A stretch of DNA of 45,291 bases from Thiomargarita sp. Its GTDB lineage: Bacteria > Pseudomonadota > Gammaproteobacteria > Beggiatoales > Beggiatoaceae. Below, piece by piece: positions 9,760 to 19,477 of the stretch (positions within the stretch are counted from its first letter, which is position 1; the number at the start of each line of letters is the position of its first letter). A program made the position numbers and the translations under genes. The notes beneath the pieces were generated by a model that had not been told where the DNA came from, ran no database searches, and saw nothing but the letters and a program-made list of their open reading frames with translations. The stretch is taken from positions 11,043 through 56,333 of the forward strand of contig DZAL01000012.1 of assembly GCA_022729575.1 (NCBI GenBank). The letters are read 5' to 3'.

Positions 9760-9911
9760 ATTACCATGCCAATGGGGTGAATAGTGAAATGAATCTTTAG
9801 TAATAAATCTTTAGTATAGTATAGTTAAGAATGAGAATTTAATCACGTCGACTATTTAAACCTGACTGGCAAACCGTTCACTTCCCGTGATAAACTGTTT
9901 ATTCTATCTAT

Positions 9912-10094
9912 GGATGGAGTACGGAATTTATTCCGTTTTATAGTAATATTCACCTACCGTTGTACTTAAAGTTTGAGGAATAACACCCCTCGAAGGGGTG
10001 TTATCCCTGCTGGCTGGCCAAATTCATTATGGGACAACTGGATAAGGATATTACTATACTAGGTTTAAAACGGAATAAATTCCGTGCTCCATCC
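9912..10094. mobile_element. MITE-like element with about 29-bp terminal inverted repeats
   Basis: The left end GGATGGAGTACGGAATTTAT is the inverse of the right end ATAAATTCCGTGCTCCATCC, and the match continues to AATTCCGTTTTA. Inside is the hairpin AATAACACCCC-TCGA-GGGGTGTTATCC (about 9977-10005), which also occurs at 22334-22366. It fills most of the 467-bp gap between the divergent glycosyltransferase and metal-efflux genes. Confidence 0.75.
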
Positions 10095-10226
10095 TCAAGG
10101 TGGTTATACGTAAAATGGGTAATAAAACTACTCATACTCCCACTTAAATCAGAGAATTCCAGGTTGCTTGATGATTTTAAAAATTACTCTTGACATTTAA
10201 CCCCATCCCCCCCACAATTAAGTATT

Positions 10227-10613
10227 ATGAAATCTTCACGCCTAACTCGTTGGATAACGATACTACTATTAATTTGCTTACCCCTGCAAAATTACGCAAC
10301 GGGAGTAGGCACTCTCTGCTTGTGTCAAAACGCGCCAGCAGATCATACCGTTATCCAACCGCTACCGTCTCAGAGTGAAGTGAATCACCACCATACTAAT
10401 ACTGACCACTCACCACACCACCTTCCCACGCCGGCAATGGATGATAGTGGCGGATGTAGCCTATGTGGTATCTGTTTGTGCTGTGGAATACTCACCCGCA
10501 TACTCCCCTTTCTACCAAAATTAGAGAACATTTTTCTAGTTTCTGTTTTCACTCTGCTTTATCAATTCCTTCGCGAACCACCGCAACGTCCTCCACGGTT
10601 TTCTCACGTCTAA
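10227..10613 (+). CDS. Small His/Cys-rich exported or membrane protein at head of metal-efflux cluster
   Basis: 128 residues. There is an N-terminal signal peptide or anchor (WITILLLICLPL), then CLCQ, a His-rich stretch (NHHHTNTDHSPHHLP), a Cys cluster (CSLCGICLCC), and a second hydrophobic segment (IFLVSVFTLLYQFL). The layout resembles the small proteins, some annotated DUF2946, that lead copper or zinc RND operons. Cys and His content suggests metal binding in the periplasm. I do not recognise the exact family. It lies about 175 bp upstream of the RND adaptor gene, on the same strand. Confidence 0.6.
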   Translation: MKSSRLTRWITILLLICLPLQNYATGVGTLCLCQNAPADHTVIQPLPSQSEVNHHHTNTDHSPHHLPTPAMDDSGGCSLCGICLCCGILTRILPFLPKLENIFLVSVFTLLYQFLREPPQRPPRFSHV

Positions 10614-10789
10614 CCAATTTTCAGTCCATGAATAAAACAGTGCCAAACGACAGTATTGGCAAAAGGCTCTCCCCTGGCCACTGAAAACTGGTTTCCCCCG
10701 CAATAATTCTTATTGCGCTCCAGATGGGATTTTACAATATTTGGTTTTATTGATTCTTTCAACCTATAATCTGACGTGAGGAAACTCTT

Positions 10790-12550
10790 ATGCGTATTTT
10801 TTTCGTAGTGCTAACAATTACTTTATTTACCTCGGTCGTGGCCCACGAAGGACATGACGACACCCCACCACCCTCGTTGCCTACACTCTCTTTGGCGCCG
10901 CGAGTGGTGACACACTCGGCGGACCTGGAATTGGTAGGCCTGGTTAAAGATGGACAACTGGTCATTTACCTAGATGTCTTCGCTACCAATGAACCTATCA
11001 CCAATGCCAAAATTGAAGTAGAAAGCGGCAATTTCAAGGCCCTGGCACAATCTACTAAAACGGGCTACTATCTCTTGCCAGCCGAACCGTTACTCACGCC
11101 TGGCAAACATGAGTTAGTCTTTACTATCGAAACGCCTTCCCTTTCGGACTTGTTGCTGGGAGATATAGAAATATCCTCACACACTTCTCATTCCTCCGCG
11201 GTGGTCGTTGGCAAAACTCAGCCACTCATTGCCCTTTGGCAGCTAGTCACCACGGGGACTTGGCAAAATCTTCGCCATTCTCCCACCGCACTGTACTGGG
11301 CACTGGCTATGACCCTGTTCCTCTTGCTAATCGTGTTGCTAGTGAGATACATTGGCAAATCAAAACGTTCTCAACCTCCACTTCCTCAATCCACTTCTGC
11401 CACGACACTCCCAGTGCTACTGTTAACGGCTTTACTCTTCAGTGTCACCAGTACCGTTAGTTGGGCCCATGAAGGAGAAACACACCAGGAAGAGGTCGCC
11501 AAACCCTCAGCATCTCTACCTCCTGCTGCTGGCGCCACAGGTAGCATTTTCAACGACGCGCCGAGTCGGTTAGCCGATGGTACCGTCTGGGTACCCAAAC
11601 CAGTGCAACATTTATGGGGAATACGCACTCAATCTGCCAAAACGACTCAAGTAGCAGCTAGTGTAGAACTGAATGGTCATATTATTCCCGACCCTAATTA
11701 CAGCGGTCGAGTTCAAGCACCGCTGGCGGGTTGGATTGAACTGGTGCCACCAGGTTTACCGAACTTGGGGGAAAAAGTGGAAAAAGGTCAAACTTTGGTT
11801 TATCTTAATTTGATTACCAGTAGCGTTGACCGCACTAACCTCCAAGTCGAATGGGCCAATTTAAGTGGACAGATGGATATTCTTAATAAAAGTATTGAAC
11901 GTCTAAAAAAACTGGGCAATAATGCGGTACGCAAAGAGTTGGACGAGGCGGAAACAGAATTGAAGAGTCTGCAATCGCGTCGGACCGTCATCACGGGTAA
12001 CCTAAGCACTAAACTGCCACTCAAGGCCCCCATTACTGGGGTTATCGCTACCAGTCAAGCCTTTCCTGGGCAAGTGGTAGAAGCCCGTGATACCTTGTTT
12101 GAAATCGTCAACCCCGACAAATTTTGGGTGGAGGCGTTGGTGTATGACCTCGCCCTGGCAGAACAACTTGGGAAAGCGCAGGCCGTCACTGCCAGTCACC
12201 AAACCTTGTCATTGACTTTCATCGGTCGGCCTTATCAATTACGTGAACATGCGCTACCTATCCAATTTCGAATTGAACCGCCCCTGCCACTACTCAGTGC
12301 CGCTCAACCGGTCAAAGTCTTGGTCCAGACTAAACCACAGGTGCAGGGGATATTACTCCCCCAGGCTGCGGTACTCAAAGGCAATCAGAATGACAGTATC
12401 ATCTGGGTACATGACCAAGCTGAACATTTTAAACCAGTTCAGGGACGTGTGCAAGTGATAGACGGTAGCCAAGTCGTGGTGTTGACCGGTCTCAAAGACG
12501 GGGACCGGGTAGTCGTTCAAGGCGCCACTTTACTCAGCCAAATTCGTTAA
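10790..12550 (+). CDS. Metal RND efflux periplasmic adaptor with N-terminal membrane-anchored extension
   Basis: 586 residues, longer than the usual 350-400 of CzcB/CusB adaptors. Residues 1-19 are a signal peptide followed by HEGHDD. Residues 20-160 are a periplasmic beta-rich domain. Residues about 169-189 form a membrane helix (ALAMTLFLLLIVLLV). Residues about 205-226 are a second signal-like helix, followed by AHEGETHQEE. From about 260 comes a standard HlyD-type adaptor with barrel-sandwich halves around a coiled coil (about 345-400) and a C-terminal NDSIIWVHDQ...DGDRVVVQGA domain. It looks like a fusion of a small HEGH membrane protein to the adaptor. It links the inner-membrane pump at 12565 to an outer-membrane channel. 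Confidence 0.88.
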   Translation: MRIFFVVLTITLFTSVVAHEGHDDTPPPSLPTLSLAPRVVTHSADLELVGLVKDGQLVIYLDVFATNEPITNAKIEVESGNFKALAQSTKTGYYLLPAEPLLTPGKHELVFTIETPSLSDLLLGDIEISSHTSHSSAVVVGKTQPLIALWQLVTTGTWQNLRHSPTALYWALAMTLFLLLIVLLVRYIGKSKRSQPPLPQSTSATTLPVLLLTALLFSVTSTVSWAHEGETHQEEVAKPSASLPPAAGATGSIFNDAPSRLADGTVWVPKPVQHLWGIRTQSAKTTQVAASVELNGHIIPDPNYSGRVQAPLAGWIELVPPGLPNLGEKVEKGQTLVYLNLITSSVDRTNLQVEWANLSGQMDILNKSIERLKKLGNNAVRKELDEAETELKSLQSRRTVITGNLSTKLPLKAPITGVIATSQAFPGQVVEARDTLFEIVNPDKFWVEALVYDLALAEQLGKAQAVTASHQTLSLTFIGRPYQLREHALPIQFRIEPPLPLLSAAQPVKVLVQTKPQVQGILLPQAAVLKGNQNDSIIWVHDQAEHFKPVQGRVQVIDGSQVVVLTGLKDGDRVVVQGATLLSQIR

Positions 12551-12564
12551 GGAGGTTCGAACTT

Positions 12565-15500
12565 ATGTTTCAAGCTATTCTCTCTCACAGTCTCCAGCAA
12601 CGCTTGCTAGTTCTAGCCGTTAGCCTCCTCTTAATGGGATATGGCATCGTTACGTTGCGCCAACTCCCTATAGATGTCTTCCCAGACTTGAATAAACCTA
12701 CGGTCACTTTGATGACTGAGGCGGCGGGTATGGCGCCTGAAGAAGTGGAACAATTGGTCACTTTTCCCATCGAAACTGCTATGAATGGTCTATCTGGGGT
12801 CACCCGCGTACGCTCTGTCTCTGGCATTGGATTGGCCATTGTGTTTGTCGAATTTGCCTGGGGCACGGATATTTATCTGAATCGTCAACAAGTGGCGGAA
12901 CGACTTAATGTGGTTCGTGAACAGTTGCCGGTGGGGATTGTTCCTCAAATGGGTCCCATCACTTCCATCATGGGTGAAATCATGCTGGTTGCCATGCACG
13001 GACCAGCCTTTCCTACTTCCACCAAAGCCCAAGGGACGGCGGCTGGAACGGGGCAATTGGAGGAGGTAGGCGTGTCACTCATGCAAGTTCGTGAACTGGC
13101 CGATTGGGTGGTCCGCCCGCGGTTGCTGACCATTCCTGGGATTTCCCAAGTGATTCCCATTGGTGGTGAAATCAAACAGTACCAAATCATTCCCAATGTG
13201 ACGATGATGGGAGATTTAGGTATTACTTTACAAACCATTGAAGAGGCGTTACAAGATTTTGCGGTCAATACTAGCGGTGGTTTTTTGGAACAGCCTGGAC
13301 GAGAATATTTAATTCGTCATATCGGCCGGACTACTCGTCTGGAAGACTTACAAAATCTCGTCATCAGTTATCGTGACCAGGTACCTATTTTGCTAAAACA
13401 AGTCGCTACGGTCAAGTTGTCGGCCAAAGTGAAACGGGGTGATGCCAGTTTCAATGGGGTGCCAGCGGTGATTTTGTCGATCCAAAAACAACCAGCAGCC
13501 GATACCGTGACTTTGACTCGTCAAGTAGAAACGGCATTGGCCGACCTCAATAAAAATATGCCGGCCGGAGTGACGGTGGACGATATTCTGTTTAAACAAG
13601 CAGACTTCATTGAAGCCTCGATTCACAACGTCCAAGAGGCCTTACGGGATGCCGCCATCATGGTGGCAGTGGTCCTCTTTCTGTTTTTATTAAATTTTCG
13701 CACCACCTTTATTTCGTTAATGGCTATCCCCATTTCTATTTTAGTGACGGTGTTGATATTTGACCATTTTCAGCTCTCGATTAATACCATGACGTTAGGC
13801 GGACTGGCGATTGCGATGGGTGAATTAGTAGATGATGCGGTCGTGGGGGTAGAAAATGTGCTACGCCGGTTACGCTTAAACTGCGCTTTGGCCGAACCAC
13901 AACCGGTGGTTTCGGTGATTGCGGCAGCCACTTTAGAAGTGCGTTCGGCGATCATTTACGCCACTTTGATTATTGTCCTCGTCTTTGTTCCCTTATTTGC
14001 GCTGTCAGGTATTGAGGGACGACTGTTCGCACCGCTGGGCGTGGCTTATATCGTCTCCATTTTAGCGAGTCTATTGGTGTCGATAACGCTTACCCCAGTG
14101 CTGTGTTACTATCTTCTCCCGAAGGCGCAGTTGATGGGACATGGCGAGAGCATTCTCGTCCACTTTCTCAAACGGTGGGACACGCACTTATTACAGTGGT
14201 CTTTTCGTCATGCCAGACTTCTGTTCACTTTTGCCCTGGTTATCGTGATAGCGGCAGCGGCAACGTTGCCCTGGTTTGCCCGGGCTTTTTTGCCCGCTTT
14301 CAATGAAGGCACCTTGACTATTAGTATGCTCTTGAATCCAGGCACTTCGTTAACTGAGTCCAATAAGGTCGGCATCCTGGCTGAACAACAGCTTCTTCAA
14401 GTCCCAGAAGTGATTAAGGTCGGACGACGCACCGGCCGGGCCGAGTTAGATGAACATGCCGAAGGCGTTCACTCTTCTGAAATTGAGGTGGACTTACGAC
14501 GTTCGGAACGTAGTCGTGAGGAGATTTTACAGGATATTCGACAACGTCTCGCGGTGCTACCGGCGGTAGTCAATATCGGTCAACCGATTTCTCATCGATT
14601 AGACCATTTGTTGTCTGGAGTCAGAGCACAAATCGCCCTGAAAATTTTTGGTGACGATTTGGACACGTTGCGCGGGTTGGCAAGTAGTTTACAAACGCGA
14701 CTGGGACAAATTCCTGGGGTAGTCGATTTACAAATTGAAAAACAGGTGCGCATTCCTCAAACTCTGGTGCGTTTAGATTATAGTCAAGCCGCCGCCTTTG
14801 GAGTCACGCCCACAGCGATTACCAAGGCGCTGGAAACGTTGGTAGGAGGACGAGAGGTGTCGCAAATTATCCAAGATAATCGTCGTTTTGAAGTGGTGTT
14901 ACGTCTAGCCGATGCCGACCGCACTCCACAAGGATTATCGAATTTATTAATTGAAACCCCTGGTGGTTACATTCCGTTGCGTCTGATTGCCGATATTGAG
15001 GATACCGATGGTCCTAATCAAATCAGTCGTGATAACAGCCGTCGTCGTCTCGTATTATCCGCCAATACGGACGGTAGTGACATGGCCACGATTATTGCTA
15101 ACATTCGGGAGGTCATTGCACAAACGCCATTACCGGAGGGCTATTTTACTAACTTAGAAGGACAGTTTCAAGCGCAGGAGGAGGCCGCACGATGGTTGGG
15201 TGGGTTATCGTTAGTATCACTGGCGCTGATTTTTTTGGTATTGTATAGTCGTTACCAATCTATGGTGATCACGTTAATTATCATGCTTAATATCCCTCTG
15301 GCAATGGTAGGCAGTATTGTGGCGCTGAAACTCAGTGGTGGAGTACTATCCGTTGCTAGTTTAGTTGGGTTCATTACGTTGACGGGGATTAGCGCCCGTA
15401 ATGGGATTTTGAAAATTAGCCATTATCTGAATTTGATGGCTTATGAAGGAGAAGCATTTGGACCCGCCATGATTATCCGAGGCAGTTTGGAAAGATTAAC

Positions 15501-15729
15501 GCCGGTCTTGATGACCGCGTTAACCGCCGCCTTTGCGTTGCTGCCATTGTTGTGGTCCGCAGGGGAAGCGGGTAAGGAGATTTTACATCCGGTGGCGGTG
15601 GTCATTTTTGGCGGTTTAATCAGTTCCACAGTGCTGGACACGATTTTGACGCCGGTGATGTTTTATCGTTGGTGTCAAAAACCGGCAGAACGTTTAGTAG
15701 CGTTGCGCGGGACGAAGGAGGAATTTTAG
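12565..15729 (+). CDS. Heavy-metal RND efflux pump (CzcA/CusA family)
   Basis: Proton-driven inner-membrane trimeric pump exporting heavy-metal cations. 1054 residues, normal for the family, with 12 predicted membrane helices and two large periplasmic loops. VFPDLNKPTVTLMTEAAGMAPEEVE fits the N-terminal pore domain. The TM4 signature is AMGELVDDAVVGVENVLRRL, resembling the HME5 group of heavy-metal RND pumps more than the Zn/Co (DFG) or Cu/Ag types, so the metal remains unsettled. The ribosome-binding site GGAGG lies 14 bp after the adaptor stop, so the two genes are co-transcribed. No outer-membrane channel gene follows. Confidence 0.93.
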   Translation: MFQAILSHSLQQRLLVLAVSLLLMGYGIVTLRQLPIDVFPDLNKPTVTLMTEAAGMAPEEVEQLVTFPIETAMNGLSGVTRVRSVSGIGLAIVFVEFAWGTDIYLNRQQVAERLNVVREQLPVGIVPQMGPITSIMGEIMLVAMHGPAFPTSTKAQGTAAGTGQLEEVGVSLMQVRELADWVVRPRLLTIPGISQVIPIGGEIKQYQIIPNVTMMGDLGITLQTIEEALQDFAVNTSGGFLEQPGREYLIRHIGRTTRLEDLQNLVISYRDQVPILLKQVATVKLSAKVKRGDASFNGVPAVILSIQKQPAADTVTLTRQVETALADLNKNMPAGVTVDDILFKQADFIEASIHNVQEALRDAAIMVAVVLFLFLLNFRTTFISLMAIPISILVTVLIFDHFQLSINTMTLGGLAIAMGELVDDAVVGVENVLRRLRLNCALAEPQPVVSVIAAATLEVRSAIIYATLIIVLVFVPLFALSGIEGRLFAPLGVAYIVSILASLLVSITLTPVLCYYLLPKAQLMGHGESILVHFLKRWDTHLLQWSFRHARLLFTFALVIVIAAAATLPWFARAFLPAFNEGTLTISMLLNPGTSLTESNKVGILAEQQLLQVPEVIKVGRRTGRAELDEHAEGVHSSEIEVDLRRSERSREEILQDIRQRLAVLPAVVNIGQPISHRLDHLLSGVRAQIALKIFGDDLDTLRGLASSLQTRLGQIPGVVDLQIEKQVRIPQTLVRLDYSQAAAFGVTPTAITKALETLVGGREVSQIIQDNRRFEVVLRLADADRTPQGLSNLLIETPGGYIPLRLIADIEDTDGPNQISRDNSRRRLVLSANTDGSDMATIIANIREVIAQTPLPEGYFTNLEGQFQAQEEAARWLGGLSLVSLALIFLVLYSRYQSMVITLIIMLNIPLAMVGSIVALKLSGGVLSVASLVGFITLTGISARNGILKISHYLNLMAYEGEAFGPAMIIRGSLERLTPVLMTALTAAFALLPLLWSAGEAGKEILHPVAVVIFGGLISSTVLDTILTPVMFYRWCQKPAERLVALRGTKEEF

Positions 15730-15821
15730 TTCGCAATAATTCGCAATAATCCTTATTGCGCTCCAGATTATCAACGTTTAAACGCTGCTTTTAGTTTTGT
15801 CGTTGTACGCTAGTGGTGATT

Positions 15822-15854
15822 AGGTTTCCTAAACCTGAAAGGTTTAGGAAACCT
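15822..15854. repeat. AGGTTTCCTAAACCT hairpin repeat
   Basis: Fifteen-base perfect arms around GAA, located between the pump gene and the small protein at 15904. Related hairpins are at 16459-16491, 19542-19577 and 19591-19620. An adjacent CGCAATAATCC/TTATTGCGCTCC fragment (15733-15767) belongs to another repeat family, seen complete at 42154 and 43259. Confidence 0.8.
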
Positions 15855-15903
15855 TGCATTACTGGTTAATTTCTCATTTTTTCAATTTAGGAGTGATGTT
15901 GTT

Positions 15904-16365
15904 ATGAAAATGTTATCTTATCCTTACTTGACTTTGATTTTGGGTTTGCTTTGGAGTTTTAACAGTGTGGCCCACACTGACGAGTATCTTGACAGTCAAC
16001 CAGCACCTCATGGTGGGCAAATTCGCATGGCTGGAACTTTCCATTTTGAATTGGTGCTGGGAGAGAAACAGTTGACGGTTTATGTGACTGACCATGCTAG
16101 TAAATCTTTTGCTACGGAAGGGGCTACGGGGAATGTCATGGTGTTGGTGGGCAAGACAAAAACGACGGTGGAATTGAAACCGGCGGGTGATAATATACTC
16201 AAGGGGGAGGGGGAGTTTACTTCTGCGCCGGCGATGAAAGTAGTGGTTTCCATCACTTTAGCGGGACAAGAACAGCAACAGGCACGGTTTACGCCGTTGG
16301 AGAAGAAGGATTTGCCGGCGGTTGACCAAGGGTCGGCGGCGGAACATTCGCAGCATTCAAAATAA
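15904..16365 (+). CDS. Small periplasmic protein of the metal-efflux cluster
   Basis: 153 residues with a clear signal peptide (LTLILGLLWSFNSVAHT). It is followed by PAPHGGQIRMAGTFHFELVL, a beta-rich body (VYVTDHASK, VMVLVGKTKTTVELKP) and a His-containing C terminus (EHSQHSK). Proteins with the HGGQ...G.YH/FHFELV pattern occur beside copper and zinc RND systems and are thought to be periplasmic metal-binding accessories; the function is unproven. It has an upstream GGAG at 15890. It sits 174 bp after the pump gene, separated by repeats, and may be read from the same transcript. Confidence 0.7.
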   Translation: MKMLSYPYLTLILGLLWSFNSVAHTDEYLDSQPAPHGGQIRMAGTFHFELVLGEKQLTVYVTDHASKSFATEGATGNVMVLVGKTKTTVELKPAGDNILKGEGEFTSAPAMKVVVSITLAGQEQQQARFTPLEKKDLPAVDQGSAAEHSQHSK

Positions 16366-16449
16366 ACCCTGCAATAATTAGTAGTGCTGAAATTTGGGTG
16401 ACAACCCTATCAGGACTGCCAGTCCTAAATTTTGGTAATTCTAAGCCTG

Positions 16450-16555
16450 GCAGATGCTAAGTTTCCTAAACCTTTGAGGTTTAGGAAACTTTGAACCTTG
16501 GTAACTCATTGAATATTAAGACCTCCATTAATTTGGAGGGACTACCTAAATTTTC
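16450..16555. repeat. Right half of the GGGACTACC-ended repeat family
   Basis: Shares with 3580-3670 and 19590-19676 the run AGGTTTAGGAAACTTTGA, then TTGGTAACTCATTGAAT, TTAAGACCTCCATTAATTTGG and GGGACTACC. The left half is missing or diverged. Confidence 0.7.
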
Positions 16556-16575
16556 ACCTAGATTTCATCACTACC

Positions 16576-16690
16576 GGCGCGAGTAAGTCAGAAATAGAAT
16601 CGATCTCATATTAGCCGTCGGCATCCATGGTGATGGCAAATTTAATTTACATAATTATCATATTACCATGCCAGTGGGGTGAATAGTGAA
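16576..16690 (-). pseudogene. Decayed partial copy of the GT2 glycosyltransferase 5' region
   Basis: GCGAGTAAGTCAGAAATAG followed by CATCCATGGTGATGGCAA matches 9447-9504 inside the glycosyltransferase (around its DADGQHE motif). Directly after it, ACATAATTATCATATTACCA and GTGGGGTGAATAGTGAA match 9747-9792, the start codon region and promoter of the same gene. About 240 bp of coding sequence between these two blocks is missing and a stop is present. It is therefore a deleted duplicate about 7 kb from the intact gene. Confidence 0.75.
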
Positions 16691-16813
16691 TAGTGAAAAA
16701 ACCTAATTAATAAAAAATTTGGTAGTGTTAAGGGATAACACCCCATCGATGGATGTTATCAATGCTTTGGGTAGGTTTACTTCAAGTGGTTAGTGGGCGT
16801 ATAATCGAATTTG

Positions 16814-16846
16814 AGATTTGACAACTTGGTTAAAGTTGTCAAATCT
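16814..16846. repeat. AGATTTGACAACTT hairpin followed by T5, upstream of Roco gene
   Basis: AGATTTGACAACTT...AAGTTGTCAAATCT followed by TTTTT, 45 bp before the Roco start. It has terminator shape, but the same palindrome is dispersed elsewhere (5284-5505, 28165-28256, 31393). A regulatory role is only possible, not shown. Confidence 0.7.
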
Positions 16847-16890
16847 TTTTCAGATGGTCAAATCATTCCCTTTAACTTGAGAATTATGAA

Positions 16891-19407
16891 ATGAGTTACC
16901 AGTCACTTTCCCATTTATTTGAATCAGCAGCGGTCAGCGGCACCCTTGATTTGCGTGGTCAACAACTGACCACGTTACCTTTAGAAATTTGGGCCTTATC
17001 TAATTTAAAAAGTCTCTATTTGGACCATAATCAATTGACTACCTTGCCTCCCCAAATAGTTCAATTAACTCAACTGCGGCTGTTATCTTTGTCTTATAAT
17101 AACTTTACCGATTTACCAGCGGCCCTGAGTGGTTTACAAAACTTACAATGGCTTTCCGTCGCCAATAATCAATTGAGCACGTTGCCAGCCGTGATCAGTG
17201 AATTGAAAAATTTAAAAGTATTATCTCTGAGCAATAATCAATTGAAAGCACTGCCGCAAACCTTAACGGGATTGTCTCAATTACAAGTGTTGTCATTGAA
17301 AAATAACCCGCTGGTTTATCCGCCGCCGGAAATTCTGAGTCAAGGGGTGTCGGCTGGGTTAACCTATTTGGAAAAATCAGTGCATGGACGTAGGCAGTGG
17401 TTGGGAAAAGTAGTGGTAGTGGGAGAATCGGGCGTGGGTAAAACCGCTTTGCTACGGGCTTTGCGGGGGGAGCCGTTGAAGCCGGTAGCCAATGCGAGTA
17501 GTGGGATTGAGGTCAACAGTTGGTTGGTGCAACATCCGTTCGAAACTAAAATTACTTTACAATTAAATACTTGGGATTTTAGCGGTCCAATCATTCATCA
17601 TGCCATTCATCAATTATTTTTAAGCAACCGGTCCTTATTTATTTTAGTATGGAATGCTCGTTTAGGCCATGAAACTGGCAAAGTATCTAATTGGTTAAGT
17701 TTGATTCAAGCCCGGGCGCCAGAATCTCCAATACTGTTAGTGGCTACACATGTTGATGGTGGATTTGAACCGGTCTTGCCTTGGCGTGAGTTACAACAAA
17801 AATATTCGCAATTGGTAAGTTACCATCAAGTGAGTAATGACAGCCGATTCGGGATTGAAACTTTACAACACGCCATTAAAGAAACCGTCGCCAAATTACC
17901 ATTGATGGGAGAAATTTGGCCCAATCACTGGATCGCCGCGGCACAATCGATTCGACTTTTGAAGTCGCCGTTTGTAACACCATCTCAATTGCAAGCGGTG
18001 ATGATGGATAAAAATTTGACACTACAGGAAGGTCGAATTTTATCTAAATGGTTACATGAATTAGGAGAGTTATTATATTATCAGGATGACCATTCACTTA
18101 ATCGCTTAGTAATACTCAAACCGCAGTGGATCACGGAATATCTTAATCGCGTCTTAACCAGTGCGCTGGTAGTTGCGAATAAGGGCATTTTAAGTCACAC
18201 TCACTTGCGTGAATTATGGCATGACCTAGAGCCGCCGTTACGTGAGCATAGTTTGAATTTGATGGAACATTTTGATTTATCCTATCGTACCCTAGACCGA
18301 TATACCGGTTTAGTCGTGGAATGTTTGCCATTAGATTCACCAGAGCATCTCAAATCTTGGCAAAAAATGAGCAACGCGAAAGAAATTCGTATGACTTACC
18401 AATTTCAGATTTTACCGGCCGGGATTCCCAGTGGTTTTATTGCTCGGACTCGTCGTTTTTCCACCAATACTCAATGGCGTTATGGTGCGTTATTAGCTCA
18501 TCGTCATCATTTTGGTTTGATTCAAGCGTCGATTCTCGATAACAAAATTGAATTGGCAGTACGCGGCCCTTATCCACATAATTTTTTTACCTTGCTACGT
18601 GAAGTTTTAGAATCGACTTTGCAACGTTATCCAGGATTACCAGTGCAACGCAAAATTCCTTGTGGCGGGCATCAAGGGCAACCTTGCCATTATGAATTTG
18701 ATTACGCCGTGCTGGAAAAAGCAATGTCAAAAGGGGTGTCGAAGATACAATGCCAAGAAACGTTTGAGGCGCTCTTAGTTGAGTCTCTCTTATTTGGTTT
18801 AGATTGGCGGACACAAGTAGCTATTTTGCAACAAATTGAAAAATGGGATGCGGTGCCGGGTAAAGCCATCCAAGAGCAACGACGTAATTTAGTGGAATTG
18901 AGTCAACGCCTCTTATTTCAGTTATTGCCACCGGCTTTTGCCGTGCCGTATTTTTTCACTTTAGACACTGTTGAGGAGATTACTGAGTGGCAACAACTGT
19001 TTTCGTTGCCCACCGTGAAATTGCAATTGTATTGTCAAGGCGTTGGATTAGAATCACCACATCCGGTATCTGGTGGTGGTTATACGATTTCTGAAGTGAG
19101 TCAGTGGGCCCCGGTATCTCCTTTAGTCAATTTGATAGTTAACCTGCTGGCGACCTATCGCCTGGGTCAGATGTCGTCGACTAAATCGGTTAAAATTGAA
19201 AAGTCGACCTGGTTGAAACAACTTCGGCAAGAATTGTTGCAGGAAGCGGTGATTAACGACGAAACTAAGTGGTGTAGTTTAGAAATTTTGTTAAAAGAGT
19301 TAGACCCTGGGGCCCGGTGGGGAGGATTAAAACCAGTAGTAACTCCTGAAGGACAAAAGTTATGGTTATGTCCACACCATGTGCAGGAATGGGAGAGAAG
19401 AAATTAG
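16891..19407 (+). CDS. LRR-Roc-COR (Roco) GTPase
   Basis: Bacterial Roco protein of 838 residues. Residues about 15-150 hold leucine-rich repeats (LDLRGQQLTTLPLEIW, LYLDHNQLTTLPPQI, LSLSNNQLKALP and more). The Roc GTPase follows: P-loop GESGVGKT near residue 178, DxxG-type DFSG near 229, and THVD (G4-type) near 285. The COR dimerisation domain runs from about 340 (WPNHWIAAAQSIR) to about 600. A C-terminal region of about 230 residues contains Cys and aromatic positions and ends in a helical segment. Roco proteins are dimeric GTPases that cycle through dimer opening; bacterial roles are mostly unknown. No obvious partner gene is adjacent. Confidence 0.92.
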   Translation: MSYQSLSHLFESAAVSGTLDLRGQQLTTLPLEIWALSNLKSLYLDHNQLTTLPPQIVQLTQLRLLSLSYNNFTDLPAALSGLQNLQWLSVANNQLSTLPAVISELKNLKVLSLSNNQLKALPQTLTGLSQLQVLSLKNNPLVYPPPEILSQGVSAGLTYLEKSVHGRRQWLGKVVVVGESGVGKTALLRALRGEPLKPVANASSGIEVNSWLVQHPFETKITLQLNTWDFSGPIIHHAIHQLFLSNRSLFILVWNARLGHETGKVSNWLSLIQARAPESPILLVATHVDGGFEPVLPWRELQQKYSQLVSYHQVSNDSRFGIETLQHAIKETVAKLPLMGEIWPNHWIAAAQSIRLLKSPFVTPSQLQAVMMDKNLTLQEGRILSKWLHELGELLYYQDDHSLNRLVILKPQWITEYLNRVLTSALVVANKGILSHTHLRELWHDLEPPLREHSLNLMEHFDLSYRTLDRYTGLVVECLPLDSPEHLKSWQKMSNAKEIRMTYQFQILPAGIPSGFIARTRRFSTNTQWRYGALLAHRHHFGLIQASILDNKIELAVRGPYPHNFFTLLREVLESTLQRYPGLPVQRKIPCGGHQGQPCHYEFDYAVLEKAMSKGVSKIQCQETFEALLVESLLFGLDWRTQVAILQQIEKWDAVPGKAIQEQRRNLVELSQRLLFQLLPPAFAVPYFFTLDTVEEITEWQQLFSLPTVKLQLYCQGVGLESPHPVSGGGYTISEVSQWAPVSPLVNLIVNLLATYRLGQMSSTKSVKIEKSTWLKQLRQELLQEAVINDETKWCSLEILLKELDPGARWGGLKPVVTPEGQKLWLCPHHVQEWERRN

Positions 19408-19477
19408 GTAATTTTTAGTGGTCAGCGGTTAGGACCGGCAGTCCTGAGAGACTTATCACCCACCTTTCAGGACTACC

